Origin: DATKKG01 sp964475215
GTDB taxonomy: Archaea; Thermoproteota; Nitrososphaeria; Conexivisphaerales; DTJL01
DNA length: 15,556 bases
Direction of reading: 5' to 3'
Assembly: GCA_964475215.1 (NCBI GenBank)
Contig: CAYYVT010000126.1
Coordinates: 1 to 15,556 of the forward strand
Below, one piece after another: positions 6,262 to 13,792 of the stretch. The notes under the pieces are model-generated. The model had not been told where the DNA came from, ran no database searches, and worked only from the letters and a program-made list of their open reading frames with translations. Numbering within the stretch: position 1 is the first letter of the stretch; the number at the start of each line of letters is the position of its first letter. The translations under genes and the position numbers were made by a program.

Positions 6262-6990
6262 ATGGCCAAGGAGACGTTTACCGCTGAGAGGCTTGTGCCG
6301 GGCTTGAGGGCCCTAATGGTGAAGGAACTGGTCGCAAAGCGAGGGCTGAAGAAGAAGGCAGCCGCCCAGGCCCTGGGCCTCAGTCCCTCTGCGGCCACTC
6401 AATACCTCAAGGGGGGAAGGGCCTCCAAGCAGGTCAGGGCCCTTTCAAGGCCCGACGTTCTGCGGCTCGTCGACGACCTCTGCGACAGGGTCGCCCTACG
6501 AGGCGGGAGCATGATGCAGGCGGAGTTCTTTGAGCTCGTCTACACCGTGTCTGGGCTCCTGCAGAGGATGCCGGGATCTAGGGACGCACTGACGCAGGCA
6601 GGCCTTCAGGGGAGGACGAAGCTCCTGTCGACACTGAGGGGAAGGTTGCAAGCGGAGCAGGAAGCCGCGGAGCTGTTCATGGGCGTGGCGGTGTCGCTGC
6701 GGAACGACCTCACCAGGCTCCTCTTTAGGGGAGTCGCGAGCGACAGCATCAGGCACGCCGACATCGTGATGACCATCATTAGCAGCCTTGAGAAGGGTGA
6801 GTCGGTGGACGCCGACCTCCCCGACAAGGGACAACTGGAGAAGCTACTAGCTTACGAAGACACCGCCCACGTTCACAACCTTGACGCCGTCAAACAGTAC
6901 TTCCCTAACAAGATAATCAGCGCCCTCCTCGCTTCAATTGAGGCCGACGAAAGGAAGCACAGCGACCTACTGAAGCGCCTCATGGCATGA
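6262..6990 (+). CDS. COG2522-like HTH regulator with a ferritin-like C-terminal domain
   Basis: This 242-aa protein starts with an archaeal COG2522-type helix-turn-helix at about residues 12-60 (LRALMVKELVAKRGLKKKAA, then ALGLSPSAATQYLKGGRAS). A second, all-helical part (about 125-242) has the look of a ferritin-like four-helix bundle: EQEAAE near residue 132, LLFRGVASDSIRHADIVMTI (H165), YEDTAHVH (E199, H203), and IEADERKHSDLL with a clean E230-x-x-H233. In ferritin-like proteins such E and ExxH residues bind iron or manganese; the helix-2 ExxH is imperfect here (D161/S162, H165). I infer a metal- or redox-sensing regulator. It is divergent from an Nramp-like transporter and has a palindrome at its own promoter, consistent with autoregulation and control of the transporter. 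The start was chosen from the TATA spacing. Confidence 0.75.
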   Translation: MAKETFTAERLVPGLRALMVKELVAKRGLKKKAAAQALGLSPSAATQYLKGGRASKQVRALSRPDVLRLVDDLCDRVALRGGSMMQAEFFELVYTVSGLLQRMPGSRDALTQAGLQGRTKLLSTLRGRLQAEQEAAELFMGVAVSLRNDLTRLLFRGVASDSIRHADIVMTIISSLEKGESVDADLPDKGQLEKLLAYEDTAHVHNLDAVKQYFPNKIISALLASIEADERKHSDLLKRLMA

Positions 6991-7033
6991 GTCAGCGCAC
7001 CTCCGGTATGGCGGGCTCAGGAGGAGGAAGGCG

Positions 7034-7180
7034 TTGATTGCGAGCGTATCGACCGCAAGAGGAATGAAAATCAAGGTCGTCAGGCGCCTGTTCGCGATTC
7101 CGCCCACATGGGAGCCTCCCACCATAGGATACTCAGGCGGGATGAGCGGCTACGGGACGAGGATGCGCAGGGGCACCTAG
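7034..7180 (+). CDS. possible small protein (48 aa)
   Basis: A TTG at 7034 is preceded at about 7-nt spacing by GGAGGAGG, the strongest Shine-Dalgarno match in the window. The frame runs 48 codons to TAG at 7178-7180. The product is basic and rich in Gly/Pro, containing MKIKVVRRLFAIPPTWEPPT and ending GYSGGMSGYGTRMRRGT. I do not recognise it. It sits 43 nt after the ferritin-like regulator and just before the convergent glyS end. It could be a second gene of the regulator's transcription unit, or an untranslated tail that happens to be open. Confidence 0.4.
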   Translation: MIASVSTARGMKIKVVRRLFAIPPTWEPPTIGYSGGMSGYGTRMRRGT

Positions 7181-7196
7181 CTGCAGGCAGGCACGC

Positions 7197-8891
7197 CTAG
7201 GGACCTGCCAAAAGGCCTTTCACCATCGGAACGAGCTCCTCCTTCCCCACCGAAGTCTGACCCCATGTGTCCCTCTTTCGGACCGTGACCACACCCTTGG
7301 AGATGGTGTCGTGGTCAACGGTGACGGCCAGCGGCGCGCCGATTTCGTCCGACCGGGCGTACCTCCTTCCTATGGACCCAGACCCGTCGTAGAAGGCGGA
7401 TACTCCAGCACTCTCAAGCTTGACTACGATTTCTTCAGCTTGCGTGATCATCTCCTTCTTGGTCAGAAGAGGGAAGACTCCCACTTGGACTGGGGCGATT
7501 TCTGGCGAAAGCCTCAGGATGTCCCGGTCCTCCTTCTGATAAAGTGAGCACACCATGGCAGCAAGCATGACTCGGTCAAGTCCGAAACTGGGCTCAACGA
7601 CATGGGGCACCAGCTTCTTCGACGCCACCACCTCCTCTTTCGTGACCTTCTGTATCATGGATCGCTCGATGACGAACCCAGCGAGCTCGTGGGGGGTTTC
7701 CCTCTCCCGCGCGTCTTCAGCCAGAGAACCATAGGCCTTCATCAGTTCCTTCCACTTTTCGGGGTACCTCGCTTTGACGGCAGGGACGTTCAGGCTCCAA
7801 ATGGTCTTGGTGGCCTTCCTTGGAGGGTCGAACTGGATGGAGACCGAGTAATCGGCGCCGGTCCGTTTCATGTGTGATTTGAGGTCGTAGTCCGTCCTGT
7901 AGGCATGCCCAGCGACTTCCGTCCATCCCCATCCATCCAGCAGCACTTCGTGATCAAAGGTCTGTTCCGAATAGTGGGCCCTTTCGCCCTTGAGCTTGGC
8001 CTTGAACCGTTGCCTTTCTTCTGGGATCCCAAGCCGGCTCAGGAAGATCTTGGACAGCGTCATGAAGTACCCCAGCCAGGGAGCCTTCACATGCTGACTG
8101 TCGAGGGCCTCCTTGACCGTCTCGGTCACTGCCTCCTCCTTCCCCCTTTCGACGGACTCTTCGGTGAGGAGGTTCAGCTTTTCCTCCTCCACGAACTTCA
8201 GGAACTCGCAATCCGGCCCTCCTGGGTCGAAGAAGAGCTCGACCTCAGCCATGTGGAATTCTCTCATTCGGACGAGGGACTGCCGCGGGGATATCTCGTT
8301 CCTGAATCCCCTACCCACCTGAGCGACGCCGATGGGTAGCCTCCCCCTCCCCAACTCGAAGATGCGTTTGAACTCGACGAAGATGTTCTGAGCGGTTTCG
8401 GGCCTGAGATACCCGACGGCTTCGCCATAGGGGCCCAGCCCAGTCTGGAACATGGTCAGGAATGGCTTGACGCTCCACTTGGTCGCTTTGCAATCCGGGC
8501 AGCTCACCTTTGACTCCAGGAGCCTCGCCTCGATCACTTCGGAAGGCGTCCCCTCCCCCACGAAGATGCCAGCGTCGGCTAGCAGGTGGTCGGCGCGGAA
8601 CTTCCTGTGGCAGTCGAGGCACTCCGCCATCGGGTCCTTGAAGTTCGCGACGTGGCCCGATGCCTGAAGGACCTGCTCGGGGACGAGCTCGGGACCATCT
8701 ATCTCCAAGAAGCCCTGTGGCTGCACGAAGATCGTCCTCCAGAGGTCCGCTATGTTTTCACGCATCTTCACGCCGTTGTCGCCGAAGACGAATAGGCCAG
8801 CCGATCCCCCGTAGGTCTCGTATGCTGGCCAGAAGAAGCCTCGCCTTCTGGCTATGTCCAAGACCTTCTCCATGTTGCCGGGGAGGGACAT
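7197..8891 (-). CDS. glyS: glycyl-tRNA synthetase, archaeal/eukaryotic homodimeric type
   Basis: This 564-aa class II synthetase charges tRNA-Gly with glycine. The N-terminus GFFWPAYETYGGSAGLFVFG is the family hallmark. Motif 1 lies around ASGHVANFKDP. A zinc-knuckle pair C91-x-x-C94 and C131-x-x-C134 occurs in the insertion. YLRPETAQNIF and motif 2 (GRGFRNEISPRQ followed by REFHMAEVE) bind ATP. Motif 3 is PSFGLDRVMLA. The C-terminal anticodon-binding domain starts near IAPVQVGVFPL. The length matches archaeal GlyRS. The ATG at 8891 lies 28 nt from a TATA-like box, so the transcript is probably leaderless. Nothing is missing among the recognisable motifs. Confidence 0.96.
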   Translation of the reverse strand: MSLPGNMEKVLDIARRRGFFWPAYETYGGSAGLFVFGDNGVKMRENIADLWRTIFVQPQGFLEIDGPELVPEQVLQASGHVANFKDPMAECLDCHRKFRADHLLADAGIFVGEGTPSEVIEARLLESKVSCPDCKATKWSVKPFLTMFQTGLGPYGEAVGYLRPETAQNIFVEFKRIFELGRGRLPIGVAQVGRGFRNEISPRQSLVRMREFHMAEVELFFDPGGPDCEFLKFVEEEKLNLLTEESVERGKEEAVTETVKEALDSQHVKAPWLGYFMTLSKIFLSRLGIPEERQRFKAKLKGERAHYSEQTFDHEVLLDGWGWTEVAGHAYRTDYDLKSHMKRTGADYSVSIQFDPPRKATKTIWSLNVPAVKARYPEKWKELMKAYGSLAEDARERETPHELAGFVIERSMIQKVTKEEVVASKKLVPHVVEPSFGLDRVMLAAMVCSLYQKEDRDILRLSPEIAPVQVGVFPLLTKKEMITQAEEIVVKLESAGVSAFYDGSGSIGRRYARSDEIGAPLAVTVDHDTISKGVVTVRKRDTWGQTSVGKEELVPMVKGLLAGP

Positions 8892-8914
8892 CGTCGAGAT
8901 TCTCCTCGTGGTAC

Positions 8915-8922
8915 ACTCTTAA
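8915..8922 (-). promoter_or_regulatory. TATA box of glyS
   Basis: On the minus strand TTTAAGAG occupies 8922-8915, centred 27-28 nt before the ATG at 8891, the leaderless spacing seen elsewhere in this window. Confidence 0.55.
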
Positions 8923-9418
8923 ACATATCCGGTTTGGGAAACCCCTCAATTAGGGCCCTTCGCGTTTGTCTTAGCATAGGACAATGATTTCCGACGGGCA
9001 GGGAGACTATGTCACCCTCTTTGTAGAAGCCGACGGCCTGCCACTCTGCCCTTACCGTCAGAGAGCTACGATGCCACAATGGGGCATGCGAACTCTTGGA
9101 TCTCGCAATCCAGCCGGGCTATCACCCGGCAGCCGGGCTCCCTTCCGGTAGTGTTCGGCACGCAGAGTGTGGATCTTCTCTCACGCCGTCTCTTGAATTG
9201 GACTCGTGGCTGTGGCCATCAACCTCTGGACCTGGCTTTGCTGACTGTGAATAGCGCTTGGCCGGAGTGCCGCGGCTTGGGGAGCCATATCAGATGACCT
9301 CCTCCCCATTTGGCATGATATTTCGCGCATTATGGCAAAGTGGAAACGGCTGGCGTCGCAGATCGCCTTTCGCGAGATCCCGCGCCTTAAGATGGTGAAG
9401 GCTGAGCATTTGGCTTCA
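8923..9418. other. intergenic stretch without a convincing gene
   Basis: Between the glyS promoter and the RuBisCO TATA box I see only short open frames on both strands. One is a 54-codon plus-strand frame at 8984-9151, which ends in a low-complexity Gly/Ser/Arg/Pro stretch. Another is a minus-strand frame from 9079 that runs through the glyS promoter. The stretch 9332-9460 is open in the RuBisCO frame but shows no RuBisCO similarity. A GC-rich hairpin at 9113-9130 is the only clear structure. It may be a decayed gene, a non-coding RNA or a long regulatory region. Confidence 0.5.
9113..9130. other. GC-rich hairpin with a repeated arm
   Basis: GCCGGG-ctatca-CCCGGC is a perfect 6-bp stem with a 6-nt loop. 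The decamer CAGCCGGGCT occurs at 9111-9120 and again at 9130-9139, so one arm of the stem is duplicated 19 nt downstream. The function is unknown; an RNA structure or a terminator-like element are options. Confidence 0.35.
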
Positions 9419-9420
9419 GG

Positions 9421-9427
9421 TATATAT
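9421..9427 (+). promoter_or_regulatory. TATA box of the RuBisCO gene
   Basis: TATATAT, within AGGTATATATCG, is the best TATA match in the window. It lies 37 nt before the ATG at 9461 and predicts a leader of roughly 10 nt. It falls inside the frame if the ATG at 9332 is used, arguing against that longer start. Confidence 0.7.
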
Positions 9428-9460
9428 CGCCTCGGAGGCCACGAACATGAGATAGTCGCT

Positions 9461-10756
9461 ATGGCCAAGAAACTGGAATGGTATATGGACTTCGTGGACC
9501 GCCGCCACAGGCCCTCCAAAGACGAGCTTCTAGCTGTCTTCAAGGCCAGGCCCTCGGCCGAGTTCTCGGCCGACGAGGCCGCTGGACGTGTGGCATCCGA
9601 GAGCAGCGTTGGAACGTGGACTACGCTGACAACCCTCACCTCGAAGGTCAGGGAGATCATGGCGCACGCGTACAGGGAGGAGGGGGATTACGTCTTCATC
9701 TCCTACCCTGAGGAGCTCTTCGAGCTGGGCAACATGCCTCAAGTGATGAGCAGCATCGCCGGCAACGTGTTCGGAATGAAGGCGCTCAGGAGCCTCAGGC
9801 TCGTCGACGTATACTGGCCTGAAGCCATGGTGAAGTCCTTCCGTGGACCGGGTTACGGTATCCACGGCGTTAGGGCGTTCATGAAGGTCGCCAAGCGACC
9901 GCTGACGGCGTCCGTTCCAAAGCCCAAGCTGGGCCTTACATATCGCGAGCACGCCCAGCATGGCTACGAAGCGTGGGTTGGAGGCCTTGACCTGCTCAAG
10001 GACGACGAGAACCTGACCAGCCAAAACTTCAACTCATTCAACGAGAGAGCAACGGAGACCTTTAGGCTCAGAGACAAAGCGGAGAAGGAGACGGGCGAGC
10101 GAAAGAGTTACCTCATCAACGTGACGGCCGAAACAAAGGAGATGGAGCGAAGGGCTAAGCTGGTTAAGGATCTGGGCGGCGAATACATAATGATCGACGT
10201 CCTCACGGCTGGCTGGGCGGCGCTGCAGACGCTCAGGGAGACCGCCGGCGATCTCGGCCTCGCCATCCACGCCCACAGGGCCTTCCATGCGGCCTTCACG
10301 AGGAACCCCAACCAGGGGATGAGCATGGTGGTGGTCGCGGAGATCTGCCGCCTTCTTGGCGTGGACCAGCTCCACATCGGCACCGTTATCGGCAAGCTTG
10401 AAGCATCCAAGGCAGAGGTCAAGACCATCCAGAGCAAGATCACCGAAGACTCAACTCCGGGCAGCGGCCAAGTCCTGCCCAACGACTGGCGCGGTATGAA
10501 GCCCGTCTTCCCGGTCAGCTCGGGAGGTCTTCACGTGGGGATGCTGCCCGCCCTCTTCGACATCCTTGGGACCAATGTGGTCGTTCAGCTCGGTGGAGGG
10601 ATCTGGGGTCATCCCTCAGGCGGGAGGGCCGGCGCGAAGGCGCTGAGAGACGCGATCGATGCCTGTCTCTCAGGGACCACGCTTCAGGAATATGCCAAGA
10701 AGAGCCCTGAGCTTCGCAAGGCCCTCGAAAGATGGGGGACTTCGTCGTACAGGTGA
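9461..10756 (+). CDS. rbcL: RuBisCO large subunit, archaeal form III type
   Basis: Carboxylates ribulose 1,5-bisphosphate to two 3-phosphoglycerates. In archaea form III commonly acts in the AMP/nucleoside salvage pathway. All catalytic motifs are present (numbering from the 9461 start): E47-SSVGTWTT, KPKLGL (K154/K156), GGLDLLKDDEN with carbamylation lysine K180 and metal ligands D182/E183, HAHRAFH (H272, R273), HIGTVIGKLEA (H305, loop-6 K312), SSGG (S353/S354), and the phosphate-binding GGGIWGHPSGG. No small-subunit gene is nearby. The frame opens at 9332, but the first 43 residues do not resemble RuBisCO and contain the TATA box. MAKKLEWYMDFVDRRHRPSK at 9461 is the family-like N-terminus, giving 431 aa. 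AMP phosphorylase and ribose-1,5-bisphosphate isomerase are not in the window, so the pathway cannot be confirmed here. Confidence 0.93.
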   Translation: MAKKLEWYMDFVDRRHRPSKDELLAVFKARPSAEFSADEAAGRVASESSVGTWTTLTTLTSKVREIMAHAYREEGDYVFISYPEELFELGNMPQVMSSIAGNVFGMKALRSLRLVDVYWPEAMVKSFRGPGYGIHGVRAFMKVAKRPLTASVPKPKLGLTYREHAQHGYEAWVGGLDLLKDDENLTSQNFNSFNERATETFRLRDKAEKETGERKSYLINVTAETKEMERRAKLVKDLGGEYIMIDVLTAGWAALQTLRETAGDLGLAIHAHRAFHAAFTRNPNQGMSMVVVAEICRLLGVDQLHIGTVIGKLEASKAEVKTIQSKITEDSTPGSGQVLPNDWRGMKPVFPVSSGGLHVGMLPALFDILGTNVVVQLGGGIWGHPSGGRAGAKALRDAIDACLSGTTLQEYAKKSPELRKALERWGTSSYR

Positions 10757-10818
10757 GTTCCGAAACAGTATGCTTGGGTCCAAAAGGCTCTGATGGTGAA
10801 GAACTCCATTTGAGAAGG

Positions 10819-10827
10819 CTAAAATAG
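10819..10827 (+). promoter_or_regulatory. TATA box of the PEP carboxykinase gene
   Basis: CTAAAATAG is centred 36 nt before the TTG at 10859. A GGAG Shine-Dalgarno at 10852-10855 fits the resulting short leader, so this gene is one of the few here with a leadered start. Confidence 0.5.
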
Positions 10828-10858
10828 CTCTCGAGGCGTTCCCCAACAGTCGGAGAAC

Positions 10859-12745
10859 TTGGCAGCGGTCGAAGGCAAAGCATCGATCTTCTTGAAAGGA
10901 CGCCTCTCCTCAAGAGACTATGCGCGAATAGCGGCGATCAAGAATGAACGCGTGCTGAAGTTCGTAGCCGAATTCGTGGAGCTTTGCGACCCTCGCAGCG
11001 TCTACATTTCCGCAGGCACAAAGGAGGACATGGCCTTCGTCAGGGATGCGGCCATAGCTGATGGGGAGGAGATTCGCCTTGCCACAGATGGCCATACGGC
11101 TCACTTCGAGAACTACAACGACCAAGGGAGGGACAGGGAGCATACCCAGATCCTCCTCCCCGGCGGGACGAGCCTTGGTCCAGGAATTCGAACCGGGGAC
11201 AGGGAAGAAAGGCTCCAAGAGGTCCGCGCCCTCCTGAAAGGGATCATGGCTGGGAAAAGGGCTTTCGTTTCGTTCTATTGCCTCGGCCCCGAAGGATCTC
11301 AGTTCTCCATCCCATGCGTCCAGATCACCGATTCGAGCTTCGTCGCCCACAGCGAGGACATCCTCTACCGCCAGGGATACAGGGAGTACCTGCGGGAGGG
11401 AAGCGAAGCGAAGCCTTTCATGTTCGTGCATTCAGAGGGTCAGCTGGACGAGCGCAAGACGAGCAGGAACTTGGACAAACGGAGGATCTACATCGATCTG
11501 GACGGAGAGACCGTCTATACGGTCAACACTCAGTATGGCGGGAATTCAATCGGCCTGAAGAAGCTCGCCATGAGGTTGGCCATCGTAAGGGCGTCGAGGG
11601 AGGGGTGGCTGACCGAGCACATGCTGGTAATGGGTGTAAACGGTCCCGGAGGGAGGCGGACCTACTTCACTGGAGCCTTCCCATCGATGTGCGGCAAGAC
11701 CTCCACCGCGATGCTCGAAGGGGAGAAGATAGTGGGTGACGACATAGCATACCTCCGAAGGGTGGGCGGCCTTGTCCGCGCCGTCAACGTCGAGAAGGGG
11801 GTCTTCGGGATAATTCAGGGCATCAACGCCAGGGACGACCCCATCCAGTGGAAGGTGCTGCACAGCCCTGGAGAGATTATCTTCTCCAACGTCTTGGTGA
11901 CTGAGGACGGCGGAGTGTATTGGGACGGTGCAGGGGGGATTGTCCCAGCGGCGGGGCGCAACCACGGCGGCGAGTGGTGGACGGGGAAGAAAGATGAAAA
12001 GGGGAAGGAGATCCCTATCTCGCATCTCAACGCGAGGTTCACCGTGCCGCTGGACCTCTTCAGCAACCTGGACCCCGTCATCGACGACCCAGCCGGCGTC
12101 GAGGTTGGGGCTATTGTCTACGGGGGAAGGGATTCCGACACATGCGTACCGGTCGAAGAGTCCCTGAATTGGGAGCATGGAATAGTCACCTTCGGCGCCT
12201 GCCTCGAATCGGAGACCACGGCTGCCATCTTGGGCAAGGAGGGGGTGAGGGAGTTCAATCCGATGTCGAACTTGGACTTCCTTTCGATACCTGTCGGGAC
12301 ATATGTCGAGGACAACATCGCCTTCGGAGCGGGCATCGAAAGGCAGCCCAGGATCTTCGGAGTCAACTACTTCCTCCGCAATAAGGAGGGCAGGTTCCTC
12401 AACGATAAGACGGACAAGCGCGTTTGGTTCAAATGGATGGAGCTGAGGACGCACGGGGACGTCGGCGCGATCGATGGCCCGACGGGAAGGATGCCCCTCT
12501 ATGAAAATCTTGCCAAGCTCTTCGCCGAAGTGCTCGGGAAGGCTTACACCAAGGAGGACTATGAGGAGCAGTTCACCATAAGGGTCCCCGAGCGGCTGGC
12601 CAAGATCGATCGCATCGAGAAGACCTTTCGCACGATGGATGGGGTGCCCGCAAGGCTTTACGAAGAGCTTACATCCCAGAAGCTGAGGCTCTACGATGCG
12701 CGCTCGAAGCTCGGAGATTACATCAGGCCCTCTCAGCTGACCTAG
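10859..12745 (+). CDS. pckG: phosphoenolpyruvate carboxykinase (GTP)
   Basis: Interconverts oxaloacetate plus GTP with phosphoenolpyruvate, CO2 and GDP, the entry to gluconeogenesis. At 628 aa it matches the GTP-dependent family. Motifs seen: TQYGGNSIGLKKLAMRLA (substrate loop), the P-loop GAFPSMCGKTS with the reactive C278 and K280/T281, VGDDIAYLR with metal ligands D294/D295, and the guanine-site region PRIFGVNYFLRNKEGRFLND. EHMLVMGVNGPGG and NHGGEWWTGKKDEKG also fit. The start is a TTG at 10859 with GGAG six nt upstream; no ATG or GTG precedes the conserved region. It follows the RuBisCO gene by about 100 nt with its own TATA box, linking CO2 fixation and PEP metabolism physically but not necessarily in one transcript. 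Confidence 0.95.
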   Translation: MAAVEGKASIFLKGRLSSRDYARIAAIKNERVLKFVAEFVELCDPRSVYISAGTKEDMAFVRDAAIADGEEIRLATDGHTAHFENYNDQGRDREHTQILLPGGTSLGPGIRTGDREERLQEVRALLKGIMAGKRAFVSFYCLGPEGSQFSIPCVQITDSSFVAHSEDILYRQGYREYLREGSEAKPFMFVHSEGQLDERKTSRNLDKRRIYIDLDGETVYTVNTQYGGNSIGLKKLAMRLAIVRASREGWLTEHMLVMGVNGPGGRRTYFTGAFPSMCGKTSTAMLEGEKIVGDDIAYLRRVGGLVRAVNVEKGVFGIIQGINARDDPIQWKVLHSPGEIIFSNVLVTEDGGVYWDGAGGIVPAAGRNHGGEWWTGKKDEKGKEIPISHLNARFTVPLDLFSNLDPVIDDPAGVEVGAIVYGGRDSDTCVPVEESLNWEHGIVTFGACLESETTAAILGKEGVREFNPMSNLDFLSIPVGTYVEDNIAFGAGIERQPRIFGVNYFLRNKEGRFLNDKTDKRVWFKWMELRTHGDVGAIDGPTGRMPLYENLAKLFAEVLGKAYTKEDYEEQFTIRVPERLAKIDRIEKTFRTMDGVPARLYEELTSQKLRLYDARSKLGDYIRPSQLT

Positions 12746-12777
12746 TCTCCATCTCCGTGCTGGTTCAATCCGGAGGC

Positions 12778-12784
12778 AATATTA
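12778..12784 (+). promoter_or_regulatory. TATA box of the AlaX-like gene
   Basis: AATATTA is centred 27 nt before the ATG at 12808, supporting a leaderless transcript and rejecting the earlier in-frame GTG at 12757. Confidence 0.6.
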
Positions 12785-12807
12785 GCGCGAGGCTTCCAGC
12801 ATGTACG

Positions 12808-13764
12808 ATGCAGTCCAGCAAGTCCGAGGAGGCAGCTGCCCACACCGCCGAGCACCTGTTCATACGCAGCCTGCAGAACGAAGGCGTCGAGTTGACCGTC
12901 CATGTCGTGGAGCAGGAGGGCTTCCGAGGCACCGTCAAGCTTAGGGCATCACATCTAGACTGGAAGACGGCTGTTAAGGCCATGGAGGCGACCAACGTTC
13001 AGATCGCCGCCGCCCTCCCGGTTTCCATCGTCTCATATCCGACCCTCAGGGAGGCCCGGATCGCCCATCCAGCTCTCCGCGCCAGGGACGAAAGGCTTGA
13101 GGGGAGTGTAAGGGTGGTGCAGATTGGTGACTACGACGTCGCTACCTGCGCCCATGAACACGCGAAGAGCAGCAGGGAGGCCTCCATCTTCGCTGTCGAG
13201 GCGTTGCGCAGCCTTGCTGGCGATTCGTATGAAATCGAATTCGTCACGGGGAGAGATGCCTTCGCCCATCTCGGGAGGATGACGATGGACCTGGTCGATG
13301 CTTCGAAGCATCTCCATGGGAGGCATGACCACGTCGTAGAGGCAGCCGAGAGGTGCGAGATTGAGCTCGCCGAAGCTCGAAGTTCGATGGCGGGGCTTAC
13401 GGCGACCCTCGTTAGGGAGCTCTCCCCCTCTTTCTCCGGTGGAGGAGGCCAAGTCTATGCGAGAAACCTGGGAGCTGTTGCCGAGAAGGCGCTGCTCTCG
13501 GCCGTGGGCGAGGCCACCTCTTCAGATAGCCGGCTATATGTCCTTGGATACGTCGACAAAGGTAACCCATCGCTTCTCGTTGCGGCGAGCTCAACCTTCG
13601 GTCTGGACTGCGCCCAGATGCTTGGAGAAGTGCTCTCCGGCCTCGGTGGCCGGGGAGGAGGGAAGAAGAACTTCGCGTTGGGCGGAGGTCCAGGCGTCGA
13701 TTTGGACAGGGCCGTCGCCATGCTATCTCTCCGCGCCCGCGAAATCCTCAGCGAGAATCCTTAA
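12808..13764 (+). CDS. alanyl-tRNA editing (AlaX-like) protein with C-terminal DHHA1 domain
   Basis: A 318-aa protein resembling the C-terminal half of alanyl-tRNA synthetase. The editing-site zinc ligands are visible as H12-TAE-H16 and C114-AHE-H118, where classical AlaX/AlaRS have HxxxH and CxxxH. A coiled-coil-like stretch spans about residues 170-200. A DHHA1 domain follows, ending in the diagnostic GGRGGGKKNFALGGG near residue 280. AlaX proteins hydrolyse Ser- or Gly-tRNA-Ala. The beta-barrel that normally precedes the editing domain is absent, since the first zinc His is only 12 residues from the start. The ATG at 12808 is chosen from TATA spacing. The stop codon overlaps the next gene's TATA box. 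Function in trans editing is inferred; another DHHA1-linked RNA role is possible. Confidence 0.78.
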   Translation: MQSSKSEEAAAHTAEHLFIRSLQNEGVELTVHVVEQEGFRGTVKLRASHLDWKTAVKAMEATNVQIAAALPVSIVSYPTLREARIAHPALRARDERLEGSVRVVQIGDYDVATCAHEHAKSSREASIFAVEALRSLAGDSYEIEFVTGRDAFAHLGRMTMDLVDASKHLHGRHDHVVEAAERCEIELAEARSSMAGLTATLVRELSPSFSGGGGQVYARNLGAVAEKALLSAVGEATSSDSRLYVLGYVDKGNPSLLVAASSTFGLDCAQMLGEVLSGLGGRGGGKKNFALGGGPGVDLDRAVAMLSLRAREILSENP

Positions 13765-13766
13765 AA
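13760..13766 (+). promoter_or_regulatory. TATA box of the aminotransferase gene, overlapping the upstream stop codon
   Basis: CTTAAAA is centred about 30 nt before the GTG at 13793 and contains the TAA stop of the AlaX-like gene (13762-13764). Confidence 0.55.
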
Positions 13767-13792
13767 CCGCGGCTTGGGTTGACCCATCCCCA

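Noticed and set aside
7905..8339. 144-codon plus-strand frame opposite glyS
   Set aside because: Antisense shadow of a complete GlyRS; no domain or start signal.
8852..9079. 75-codon minus-strand frame with coding-like composition in the middle
   Set aside because: It runs through the glyS promoter and into the glyS start in another frame and has no recognised domain; kept only as part of the unexplained spacer.
11546..12454. 302-codon open frame on the minus strand
   Set aside because: It lies entirely antisense to a well-supported PEPCK with all motifs; long antisense frames are expected in GC-rich genes, and the product shows no recognisable domain.
13361..13792. N-terminal extension of the aminotransferase frame
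   Set aside because: The translation (rich in Arg, Ser and Pro) is a shadow of the AlaX-like/DHHA1 gene in another frame; family similarity starts at about 13793-13826.
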